Shown here piece after piece: positions 1 to 4,990 of a DNA stretch of 5,601 nucleotides. The position numbers and the translations under genes were made by a program. The notes beneath the pieces were generated by a model. That model searched no databases. It had not been told where the DNA came from and worked only from the letters and a program-made list of their open reading frames with translations. This DNA is from Verrucomicrobiota bacterium (GTDB taxonomy: Bacteria; Verrucomicrobiota; Verrucomicrobiia; Chthoniobacterales; UBA10450), in the NCBI GenBank assembly GCA_003218615.1, contig QHOD01000222.1, forward strand, positions 1 through 5,601, written 5' to 3'. Each line of letters starts with the position of its first letter. Position 1 is the first letter of the stretch.

Positions 1-233
1 CAGCTGTCAAAAACCGTCATGACCAGCGGTCCGAACTCCTTGAGGGCGTACCGCCGCACTCCTTCGAGCAATTCCGGCCCGCTCACATGGCGCACCGTCG
101 CTCCCTTCACTTTCTTTTGCTGTTTCGTCGTGAAATCGAGTGCGTCGCGCAGAAAAACATACGAGTCCCGCTGGTAACGCGGGTCGCTGGCCACGATCGA
201 ATCGAGTGCTTCGGCAAATCCAATTTTTTGCAT
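1..233 (-). CDS. Minf_1886 family protein (partial, C-terminus beyond left edge)
   Basis: This is a conserved protein of unknown function; the first 77 residues are present and the frame stays open to the edge. It begins MQKIGFAEAL and contains RYQRDSYVFLRDALDF (about residues 19-34), GPELLEGVRRYALKEFGPL (52-70) and a final TVFDS. From memory, this F-x-EAL ... D-x-RY ... Y-x-FL-x-x-ALDF pattern marks the Minf_1886 family, seen mainly in Verrucomicrobia and Planctomycetes and usually about 140 aa long, so roughly half is missing. No enzymatic function is known to me. The ATG at 233 is chosen because it matches the family N-terminus. The frame is open only to a stop at 264-266, with one TTG (257) that would add eight unlikely residues. 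No Shine-Dalgarno is present: the bases before ATG are a U-tract and CATTCG. A longer open frame overlapping it on the same strand (297-7) is a shadow with no recognisable family. Confidence 0.85.
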   Translation of the reverse strand, partial: MQKIGFAEALDSIVASDPRYQRDSYVFLRDALDFTTKQQKKVKGATVRHVSGPELLEGVRRYALKEFGPLVMTVFDS

Positions 234-239
234 CGAATG

Positions 240-263
240 AAAAAACGCGCGGTTCAACCGCGC
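240..263 (-). terminator. Hairpin plus U6 tract directly before the Minf_1886 start codon
   Basis: On the minus strand a perfect 7-bp stem (GCGCGGT / ACCGCGC, 263-257 and 253-247) with a 3-nt loop is followed by G and six T residues (245-240). This is the form of an intrinsic terminator. It ends only 6 nt before the ATG at 233 and lies 119 nt after the stop codon of the upstream minus-strand gene. It may end that gene's transcript, or it may be a leader structure of the Minf_1886 gene. Confidence 0.5.
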
Positions 264-268
264 TCAAT

Positions 269-297
269 ACCATAATCGGCAAAATTGCGGGCGGCAA
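269..297 (-). promoter_or_regulatory. Possible sigma-70-like promoter for the Minf_1886 gene
   Basis: On the minus strand, TTGCCG (297-292, 4 of 6 to TTGACA) and TATGGT (274-269, 4 of 6 to TATAAT) are separated by exactly 17 bp. The predicted transcription start would be near 262, so the RNA would begin with the hairpin at 263-247. Verrucomicrobial promoter consensus is poorly known, so this is a weak call. Confidence 0.3.
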
Positions 298-320
298 CTC
301 CCCGCAAGTCTGCCAACTAC

Positions 321-380
321 TAATTAACGCTAATCGAGACTAATCCGAATTCGTGTTCATTCGTGTCCATTCGGCTTGCT
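321..380. repeat. Degenerate 10-bp-periodic array between two minus-strand genes
   Basis: The 60 bases split into six consecutive 10-mers: three beginning TAAT (taattaacgc, taatcgagac, taatccgaat) and three beginning TCG (tcgtgttcat, tcgtgtccat, tcggcttgct). The fourth and fifth differ at one base. The array sits between the stop codon of the 428-aa gene and the promoter region of the Minf_1886 gene and encodes nothing. I recall similar ATTCGTGTNCATTCGTG stretches between genes in Verrucomicrobia and related phyla, which suggests a dispersed intergenic repeat, but this could not be searched. Confidence 0.5.
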
Positions 381-381
381 C

Positions 382-1668
382 TCAGTCCTCGAACTGATCA
401 GCCAGCGAATCGAGATAGATTGAGAGCGGATCGCGTCGCCTCGGGGTTGGAAGCTGCGATTGATCCGCTGCTTTGATGTAATCGGTGAAATTACCGCTGC
501 CACTCTCCATTTGCGTCGCTTCGAACCAGTTCATGTAATCATCAATGTCGCTCATGCGAGCCCGGAGCTTTTCACGAGTAATTTGCAGACGCGCGAGGCG
601 TTTGGCTACTCCTCCCCGTTTCCCGCGCGCAAGCAGCGTGGCGATTTGCTGGTACTCGCGGGCGACCGGACGCAAGACTGGATTCGCCTGCCCACCAAAC
701 AAAAGTAACGCCTTACTCAATTGACTGAGCGCTGCTTTCTCTGCCACTGAGGGCTTTTGTCGGGCGAAGTCGCTAAGATCCGCTGATTTGCCCGTCTCTG
801 GAGCTTTGACGCGCAACACTTCGTCAAGGCGTCGTTCGCTTTCGGCTAAAGTGAGTAACTGATAACTCTCCGCCGCGCTCAGTCGAGTCACGCTTAAACG
901 CCACGCTTTTTCCGCGTCACCGGCCAAAACGGGAAACTGCGCTTTCAAATCGGCCAGCGGATCGTTAGAGGCATTCGACAGCTTGTCGATGTATCGCGAC
1001 AGGCGCGCGCGTCCGTCCATCCCTTCGGCCAGTAATTGCACCAGCACGGAAGAATAAGCGCGATAAAGGGTGCGCCCGCCGGAATCCAGGAGCGCGGGGC
1101 GTTGCTGGAGAAATTCCTTAAGCGACAATGCCTTGTCCGAAGTAGAAAGCGCTTCAACTAGCGGCCCACGGTCGCGTCCCGGTGTAAGCGCAAGCACGCC
1201 ATCGAGCAACCAATCCGGTGGCTGCACGAGAACGGTTCCGGGAGCAATGTCCGGTTGTTTCCGATAAATCATCTCCAGCAAAACTGCGCGCAGCAGTTCG
1301 CGCTCCATCAATGAAGCGTCGAGGTTTTGGGCGATGGTCAAATCGAGTTGCAGCTTCACTCCAAAACCGGTCTGACTGAACCGCAACTCGGCCGGTGGAA
1401 TTTCAGGCAGATTCGCCTGTTCCGGTTGCAAATTGATCACGATCGGCGTCTTCCACCGATCAGGCTGTCGCAACAGCGCGAGCAAATTGGACTTGGTCTG
1501 CTCTGCAAGTTCCGAGACTGCGCCGCGCAGCGCAGCACTAGCGCCGTAGATGACGAACTGCTGCGAAGGACTCACGGTCCGCGCCGGTAACGCAGCATGC
1601 AGCGATTGGCAGGCGAAGATCGACAACGTGAAAATGACGCGGCGCTTCATCTTCATAAATCGGCACAT
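382..1668 (-). CDS. Exported protein of unknown function with a degenerate gluzincin-like peptidase outline
   Basis: A 428-aa protein I cannot assign to a named family. Residues 1-26 form a signal peptide: basic MKMKRR, hydrophobic VIFTLSIFA, and a likely SPase I site near LHA-A (23-26), so it acts outside the cytoplasm. The region around 120-165 reads ERELLRAVLLEMIYR then PPDWLLDGVLALTPG. In peptidase-MA-like gluzincins this spacing would carry HExxH and W-L-x-EG-x-A, but both histidines are missing and the downstream Glu is Asp, so zinc proteolysis is unlikely. The C-terminal half (about 260-425) is charged and probably helical, with Arg/Lys-rich 348-371 and an acidic end QFED. The ATG at 1668 is supported by GAGG 5 nt upstream; later Met codons at 5 and 7 are possible. 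It could equally be an unrelated helical periplasmic protein; the peptidase relation is inference. Confidence 0.75.
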   Translation of the reverse strand: MCRFMKMKRRVIFTLSIFACQSLHAALPARTVSPSQQFVIYGASAALRGAVSELAEQTKSNLLALLRQPDRWKTPIVINLQPEQANLPEIPPAELRFSQTGFGVKLQLDLTIAQNLDASLMERELLRAVLLEMIYRKQPDIAPGTVLVQPPDWLLDGVLALTPGRDRGPLVEALSTSDKALSLKEFLQQRPALLDSGGRTLYRAYSSVLVQLLAEGMDGRARLSRYIDKLSNASNDPLADLKAQFPVLAGDAEKAWRLSVTRLSAAESYQLLTLAESERRLDEVLRVKAPETGKSADLSDFARQKPSVAEKAALSQLSKALLLFGGQANPVLRPVAREYQQIATLLARGKRGGVAKRLARLQITREKLRARMSDIDDYMNWFEATQMESGSGNFTDYIKAADQSQLPTPRRRDPLSIYLDSLADQFED

Positions 1669-1753
1669 GATAACCTCGATGGCAGCATGCTTGCGAGCAC
1701 GAATCGACGCGAAACTCTTCCTGTTTTGAGGTTTTAAATTATTCGAGGTTATC
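1669..1753 (-). promoter_or_regulatory. Long-range stem that can occlude the Shine-Dalgarno of the 428-aa gene
   Basis: GATAACCTCGA at 1669-1679 and TCGAGGTTATC at 1743-1753 (plus strand) are perfect 11-bp inverted repeats 63 bp apart. In a minus-strand transcript starting upstream of 1753, the first copy would pair with the copy that contains the GAGG ribosome-binding site (1677-1674) and ends one base before the AUG at 1668. This would hide the ribosome-binding site. Whether the transcript starts far enough upstream is not known. Confidence 0.4.
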
Positions 1754-1758
1754 CCTAC

Positions 1759-1805
1759 GAGACTCGAGCATTGAGTCTTCGGTTGCTTTGATCGGTGAGA
1801 CTCAC
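1759..1805. promoter_or_regulatory. Clustered GAGACTC sites in a divergent intergenic region
   Basis: GAGACTC occurs at 1759-1765 and 1797-1803, the latter inside a perfect 11-bp palindrome GTGAGACTCAC (1795-1805). An inverted half-site GAGTC lies at 1773-1777 and pairs with GACTC at 1761-1765. The cluster lies between two divergently transcribed genes for exported proteins and may be an operator. Short sites like these can arise by chance. Confidence 0.25.
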
Positions 1806-1812
1806 AGGGTGC

Positions 1813-1820
1813 AAAAGGGG
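1813..1820 (+). promoter_or_regulatory. Ribosome-binding site that supports a CTG start
   Basis: AAAAGGGG lies 5 nt before CTG at 1826, normal spacing for a Shine-Dalgarno. No ATG, GTG or TTG in this frame lies between it and the hydrophobic segment of the signal peptide, so it is the main argument for reading CTG as the initiator. Confidence 0.5.
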
Positions 1821-1825
1821 CAAGC

Positions 1826-2512
1826 CTGAATTTAAAACGTATAATTTGGACAAGTTGTTTTGCGGCAGTTGTCTTGACTGCGTCGTTCGCATTGGGCCAG
1901 CCCCATCGTGGCGGCGGTTCGATGGGGATGCGAGGCGGACAGACTTTCAGTCACGGCGGAATGGGGACATGGGGTGGCCGCAATTGGAACGGCGGTAATT
2001 GGAGTGGTCGCAACGGCGGTAATTGGAGTGGTCGCAATTGGAGCGGCGGTAATTGGAGTGGGAATTGGCGTCATCATCATCATCACGGTGGTTCTGACTT
2101 CATCTTCATCGGCGACTTCGGTTTTCCGTTCTGGGGTTGGGGCTGGGGGTATCCCTACGGTTACGGCTACGGTTATGGCTCCCCGTATGGCTACGGGTAT
2201 GGGTCCCCTGACGGCTACGGGTATGGCTCCTCTTACGGGTACGGCTACCCGAATGGCTATGGCAATCCGTACGGATACGATAATAATTATGGCGGGTCCG
2301 GTTACGGACGCGGCTATGGCAACCGATCCACAGTTGCACACGTGCAGCGGCGGCTTGCCCAGGCTGGCTACTATCATGGTGCGATTGACGGAATTATGGG
2401 CCCTCAAACGCGACGGGCAATTCGCGCCTACGAGCGTGATCGCGGTGATCGCGGTCAGTCCAGTTATGGCGCAGTTGAACCGCAGCTTCCCGCGGCAAAT
2501 AGCCTAAGCTAA
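1826..2512 (+). CDS. Secreted Gly/Tyr-repeat protein with C-terminal peptidoglycan-binding domain (CTG start)
   Basis: From CTG 1826 the product is 228 aa. Residues 1-25 form a signal peptide, (M)NLKRIIWTSCFAAVVLTA then SFALGQ. Next come Gly/Trp/Asn repeats GGNWSGRN (about 50-80), a natural run of five His (83-87), an aromatic stretch SDFIFIGDFGFPFWGWGWG (90-108), and Gly/Tyr repeats of type YGSPYGYG (about 109-160). The C-terminal 168-206 (VAHVQRRLAQAGYYHGAIDG ... GPQTRRAIRAYERDRG) matches the PG_binding_1 fold (Pfam PF01471), known to bind peptidoglycan. The protein is therefore likely exported and held at the cell wall, with a flexible sticky middle; the role of that middle is unknown. The nearest standard start in frame, TTG 1874, would remove the signal peptide's basic end and most of its hydrophobic core. 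It is transcribed away from the 428-aa gene and ends 29 nt before a likely terminator. Confidence 0.8.
   Translation: MNLKRIIWTSCFAAVVLTASFALGQPHRGGGSMGMRGGQTFSHGGMGTWGGRNWNGGNWSGRNGGNWSGRNWSGGNWSGNWRHHHHHGGSDFIFIGDFGFPFWGWGWGYPYGYGYGYGSPYGYGYGSPDGYGYGSSYGYGYPNGYGNPYGYDNNYGGSGYGRGYGNRSTVAHVQRRLAQAGYYHGAIDGIMGPQTRRAIRAYERDRGDRGQSSYGAVEPQLPAANSLS
1991..2061 (+). repeat. In-frame tandem repeats coding for GGNWSGRN
   Basis: The 23-mer starting GGCGGTAATTGGAGTGG is identical at 1991-2013 and 2015-2037 (24-nt step, eight codons). A third copy of its first 17 bases begins at 2045 (30-nt step). All steps are multiples of three, so copy number can change without a frameshift. The identity at the DNA level suggests recent duplication. 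Confidence 0.85.
2174..2245 (+). repeat. In-frame 24-nt repeats coding for YGSPYGYG
   Basis: Three consecutive 24-nt units begin at 2174, 2198 and 2222 and encode YGSPYGYG, YGSPDGYG and YGSSYGYG. Looser Tyr-Gly codon pairs extend on both sides (about 2150-2290). Synonymous changes (GGC/GGG, TAT/TAC) make this array older or more diverged than the one at 1991-2061. Confidence 0.8.
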
Positions 2513-2541
2513 GTCGGCGATTGTCGATCTTTCGGTTGGTT

Positions 2542-2592
2542 GACCGGCGGATTTCGCAGGGAGAAAAGGGCGAGCCGCCGGTCTTTTCTTTT
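2542..2592 (+). terminator. Likely intrinsic terminator of the Gly/Tyr-repeat gene
   Basis: Perfect 9-bp arms GACCGGCGG (2542-2550) and CCGCCGGTC (2575-2583) are followed by TCTTTTCTTTT (2582-2592). It begins 29 nt after the stop codon. The 24-nt loop is longer than usual, which lowers confidence. Confidence 0.6.
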
Positions 2593-2638
2593 GCGCGTGA
2601 CGAATTACTGCCTGCGTCCGGCCTGCCCGAGTCCGAGA

Positions 2639-2995
2639 TCAGTGGCGTGGCTCTTTCCCGGGCTTTCTCTCGGGTGTTTTGATCGGAGCGGTGCTGGGCG
2701 TTTTCGTGGCGGTTTCTTTCGACCCGGCTGTTTTTTCCGCCGCCGGTGGGGCAGCGGGAGACTCTTTTTTGGCCGCCTCTTTATACGAATCGCTTCGATA
2801 GTCTGTAATGTAGAAGCCGGATCCTTTGAAGATGAGGCCTGCGCCCGTCCCAGGCAAACGCTTCACCTTTCCATGCCCCCACTTGCGTAAACGGCAAAGA
2901 TTTTTTGGGCACTCGCGAAACGGTTCATCGCGCATTGACTGGAAGGCGTCAAAATTCTGGCCGCACTTTTGACAAGAATACTCGTAGGTTGGCAT
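2639..2995 (-). CDS. FmdB family zinc-ribbon protein
   Basis: A 118-aa protein beginning MPTYEYSCQKCG, the hallmark of the FmdB/CxxC zinc-ribbon regulatory family (Pfam PF09723). Zinc ligands are probably C8, C11, C29 and C34. The first pair is CxxC, but the second is C-x4-C (CPKNLC) followed by an insertion RLRKWGHGKV, unlike the usual CPxCG. Then comes the conserved core GAGLIFKGSGFYITDYR (about 51-67). Residues 75-118 form a low-complexity Ala/Pro/Lys/Thr tail, likely disordered. FmdB was first linked to regulation of formamidase/amidase genes, but the role of most members is unknown. The ATG at 2995 is chosen because the family starts MPTYEY; the frame is open further up (to 3049), but those extra residues do not fit the family. 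No Shine-Dalgarno is visible. It converges with the Gly/Tyr-repeat gene and is divergent from the L,D-transpeptidase gene. Confidence 0.9.
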   Translation of the reverse strand: MPTYEYSCQKCGQNFDAFQSMRDEPFRECPKNLCRLRKWGHGKVKRLPGTGAGLIFKGSGFYITDYRSDSYKEAAKKESPAAPPAAEKTAGSKETATKTPSTAPIKTPERKPGKEPRH

Positions 2996-3011
2996 GAAGG
3001 TAGGGATTGAC

Positions 3012-3027
3012 CCCGAAAGCTTTCGGG
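3012..3027. repeat. Perfect 16-bp palindrome CCCGAAAGCTTTCGGG
   Basis: The palindrome lies 17 bp upstream of the FmdB start codon in the divergent intergenic region. As RNA it can fold into a 6-bp stem with an AGCU loop in the FmdB leader; as DNA it is a possible dimeric regulator site. No T-tract follows on either strand, so it is not a terminator. Confidence 0.6.
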
Positions 3028-3140
3028 AACAACGGTGGGAAGTCTGCATTAAACGAGGCGCAATTCAAGAGACAGCCAACCTCACGAAGACCGAGCTTTT
3101 TTTACTTAGATTTCTGCAATCGCCGAGTGACCACTCGCCC

Positions 3141-3181
3141 TTGACTTTTTGCATTGGTCGCGCATTAAGTGCGTCGTAAAA
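3141..3181 (+). promoter_or_regulatory. Possible promoter elements for the L,D-transpeptidase gene
   Basis: TTGACT (3141-3146) matches a -35 element at 5 of 6 bases, but only a poor -10 (ATTAAG, 3164-3169) follows at 17 bp. A second option pairs TTGGTC (3154-3159) with TAAAAT (3176-3181, 5 of 6) at 16 bp, which would start transcription near the ATG at 3187. The sequence does not decide between them. Confidence 0.3.
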
Positions 3182-3795
3182 TTCTTATGCTCCGTTCATT
3201 TTATCGCTCTTCGCAGGCGGCGTTTTACATTACTCTGCTTCTTTTTGCGGCTGGTTGCGGCGAGGATCCCCGTTTCTCGGCCCAGACCCAATATTTAGGA
3301 GGCGTTTACGGCAACGCCCCGGCCGGTCCGCCACACGACACTGTCTCGTATTGGGATGGAGATTCAGTGCAAGGAAAGCCTTCCATCACCATCAGTCTCC
3401 GAGAGCAGCGCGCCTATTTTTACAAGAGCGGCGTGCTCGTCGGTGTTTCGCAACTTTCGACCGGCCGCGAGGGGCTAAACACTCCCTACGGCCATTTCTC
3501 GATCATCCAGAAGGACGTTAATCACGTTTCCAGCTTATTCGGTGACTATGTCGATTCGGCGGGAAAGGTCGTCGTGCCCAATGTCGATGTGACCAAAGAT
3601 CCGAAACCGCCGGGGGCGCACTTCCAGGGTACGCCGATGCCTTACTTTATGCGCATCGTTTCCGGGACGGGACTGCACGCGGGCTATTTGCCCGGCTATC
3701 CCGCGTCGCACGGCTGCATCCGCATGCCTGAATTCATGGCTGAAAACTTTTTCAAATCGGTCTCAGTCGGGACGCCAGTCACAATCACGAATTAG
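3169..3795 (+). CDS. L,D-transpeptidase (YkuD domain) lipoprotein
   Basis: A 208-aa envelope protein. It opens with basic residues, a hydrophobic ITLLLFAAG and C30, which fits a lipoprotein signal (AAGC lipobox, with Ala rather than Leu at -3). The YkuD domain (PF03734) covers about 72-207: ITISLREQRAYFYKSG, then STGREGLNTPYGHF (97-110), then GLHAG (168-172) and the catalytic SHGCIRMP (180-187) with nucleophile C183 and H181, R185 nearby. Family members form 3-3 peptidoglycan cross-links or attach proteins to meso-diaminopimelate; the exact reaction here is not clear. The segment 112-160 is longer than in minimal YkuD domains. GTG 3169 gives the longest form; ATG 3187 (residue 7) keeps the whole signal and may be the real start, and neither has a clear Shine-Dalgarno. 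It is followed 78 nt later by aroF on the same strand without an obvious terminator. Confidence 0.9.
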   Translation: MRRKILMLRSFYRSSQAAFYITLLLFAAGCGEDPRFSAQTQYLGGVYGNAPAGPPHDTVSYWDGDSVQGKPSITISLREQRAYFYKSGVLVGVSQLSTGREGLNTPYGHFSIIQKDVNHVSSLFGDYVDSAGKVVVPNVDVTKDPKPPGAHFQGTPMPYFMRIVSGTGLHAGYLPGYPASHGCIRMPEFMAENFFKSVSVGTPVTITN

Positions 3796-3873
3796 GTTCC
3801 TCGGGAAGCATCAGTATCTGGGCTTGCAGAAAATTGGCCAGGGCGGCATTCTGGTTGTTCCGCCTGTGAAAAT

Positions 3874-4887
3874 ATGATCATCATCACGAAGCCGAACGCG
3901 ACTGAAGAACAGATCAATCGGATCGTCACGCGCGTGCGCGACTTCGGGCTTGATGCACAAATCAGCCGCGGCGCCTCGCGTGTGATCATCGGGGTGATCG
4001 GGCCCGAGACGCTCCTCCGCGAAAAACCGCTCGCCACAATGGCCGGCGTGGAGGCGATCGTGCCGGTGTTGAAACCTTACAAACTTGCCGCGCGCGATTC
4101 CCGCGGAGCCTCCTCAGTAGCAATCGGTGGCGTGCAACTGGGCGAAAACGAAGAGGTCGTTCTGATTTCTGGTCCGTGTTCGGTCGAAAGCAGAGACCAG
4201 ATCTTCTCGATCGCGAAGACGGTGAAAAAATCCGGGGCAAAAATTTTGCGCGGCGGCGCATTCAAACCGCGCACTTCACCATACAGTTTTCAGGGGTTGC
4301 GCGAAGATGGACTTCGGTTTCTGGCTGAAGCGCGCGCGGAAACGGGCTTGCCTGTGATCACCGAAATTATGGACCCGCGGGATCTATCTGTGATCGAGAA
4401 ATACGCGGATTGTCTTCAGGTGGGCACGCGAAACATGCACAACTTTTCTCTCTTGAAGGAAGTGGGCCGCAGCAAGTTGCCCGTCCTGCTCAAGCGCGGG
4501 TTCAGCGCCACCCTCAACGACCTGATCATGAGCGCAGAATATATCCTGAGCGAGGGCAATATGAACGTGATTCTCTGCGAGCGCGGCATTCGCACGTTCG
4601 AGACCGCGGCACGTTACACCCTCGATCTGAGCGCCGTTCCGCTCTTAAAATCCAAGACGCATCTGCCGGTCATTGTCGATCCAACGCACGCGATCGGCCT
4701 GCACGAATTTGTCCCGCAGATGTCTCTCGCCGCCGTCGCCGCCGGCGCCGATGGACTCATGATTGAAGTCCACGATTCGCCCGAGCTGGCCAAAAGCGAT
4801 GGCAACCAGGCGCTCACGCCCGAAATTTTCGCCGGGCTTGTTCCGCGACTCCGCGCCGTCGCCGCAGCCATCGGTCGCGCCCTGTAG
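3874..4887 (+). CDS. aroF: 3-deoxy-7-phosphoheptulonate (DAHP) synthase, type I-beta
   Basis: A complete 337-aa cytoplasmic enzyme that condenses phosphoenolpyruvate and erythrose 4-phosphate to DAHP, the first step of aromatic amino acid synthesis. Residues 1-70 (MIIITKPNATEEQI ... IVPVLKPYKLA) form the ferredoxin/ACT-like N-terminal domain that in Thermotoga-type enzymes gives feedback inhibition by Tyr/Phe. The barrel follows with GPCSVES (100-106), LRGGAFKPRTSPYSFQG (125-141), QVGTRNMHNF (182-191), LLKRGF (205-210), CERGIRTFE (235-243) and DPTHAIG (269-275). Predicted metal ligands C102, H272, E298 and D309 are all present. Length is normal for the type (about 338 aa). The Ile in DPTHAIG replaces the commoner Thr. 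ATG 3874 matches the family start; no start codon and no strong Shine-Dalgarno lie just upstream. aroF is the usual symbol for this family. Confidence 0.96.
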   Translation: MIIITKPNATEEQINRIVTRVRDFGLDAQISRGASRVIIGVIGPETLLREKPLATMAGVEAIVPVLKPYKLAARDSRGASSVAIGGVQLGENEEVVLISGPCSVESRDQIFSIAKTVKKSGAKILRGGAFKPRTSPYSFQGLREDGLRFLAEARAETGLPVITEIMDPRDLSVIEKYADCLQVGTRNMHNFSLLKEVGRSKLPVLLKRGFSATLNDLIMSAEYILSEGNMNVILCERGIRTFETAARYTLDLSAVPLLKSKTHLPVIVDPTHAIGLHEFVPQMSLAAVAAGADGLMIEVHDSPELAKSDGNQALTPEIFAGLVPRLRAVAAAIGRAL

Positions 4888-4888
4888 A

Positions 4889-4953
4889 CGCTTCGCTGCG
4901 CGAAGCGCGGCCCTGAGCTGTTTACCGTGCACGCGTGCGTCTCACAGAGACGC
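4889..4953. repeat. Two strong hairpins between aroF and mfd
   Basis: An 8-bp stem CGCTTCGC / GCGAAGCG with a TGC loop (4889-4907) begins one base after the aroF stop codon. A second 7-bp stem GCGTCTC / GAGACGC with an ACA loop lies at 4937-4953. Neither is followed by a T-tract. The second resembles GCGTCTC-ACAGAGACGCGGCTACA intergenic elements that I recall as common in Verrucomicrobia, so the pair may be a dispersed palindromic repeat; they could also stabilise the aroF 3' end or act as a Rho-dependent or non-canonical terminator. Confidence 0.6.
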
Positions 4954-4964
4954 GGCTACAACTC

Positions 4965-4973
4965 TGCGATAAT
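4965..4973 (+). promoter_or_regulatory. Possible extended -10 promoter for mfd
   Basis: TGCGATAAT (4965-4973) matches the extended -10 form TGnTATAAT with one mismatch. It would start transcription near 4980, about 11 nt before the GTG start. No good -35 lies at the usual distance, which extended -10 promoters can tolerate. Confidence 0.35.
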
Positions 4974-4990
4974 TTGGCTTAAGTTTTGCG

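Noticed and set aside
7..297. A closed 96-residue minus-strand frame at the left edge
   Set aside because: The other minus-strand frame (233 to the edge) matches the Minf_1886 family; this one has no recognisable features.
1840..1845. A perfect TATAAT on the plus strand
   Set aside because: No -35 is found 16-18 bp upstream, and it lies within the signal-peptide codons (R-I-I-W) of the preferred reading. It remains the main rival to the CTG start.
1991..2245. A CRISPR-like or non-coding tandem repeat
   Set aside because: Units are contiguous, in frame and coding; there are no unique spacers.
1832..2407. A 191-residue open frame on the minus strand, rich in Ile/Ala/Val/Pro/Thr
   Set aside because: It is antisense to the Gly/Tyr repeats; repetitive GGN-TAY and GGN-AAT codons leave all frames free of stops. 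No family or domain is visible.
1908..2507. A 199-residue plus-strand open frame overlapping the Gly/Tyr-repeat gene
   Set aside because: It is a shadow in another frame; the main frame has the signal peptide, the repeats and a recognisable PG-binding domain.
2540..2890. A 116-residue plus-strand open frame with Arg/Phe/Gly-rich sequence
   Set aside because: It is antisense to the FmdB gene and spans the terminator of the upstream gene.
2996..3049. An 18-residue N-terminal extension of the FmdB protein
   Set aside because: The family begins MPTYEY at the internal ATG (2995), and the extension crosses the 16-bp palindrome.
3080..3103. A T7 run (3097-3103) after GACCGAGC as a plus-strand terminator
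   Set aside because: The sequence before the T-run offers only a 3-bp stem, and no plus-strand gene ends just upstream.
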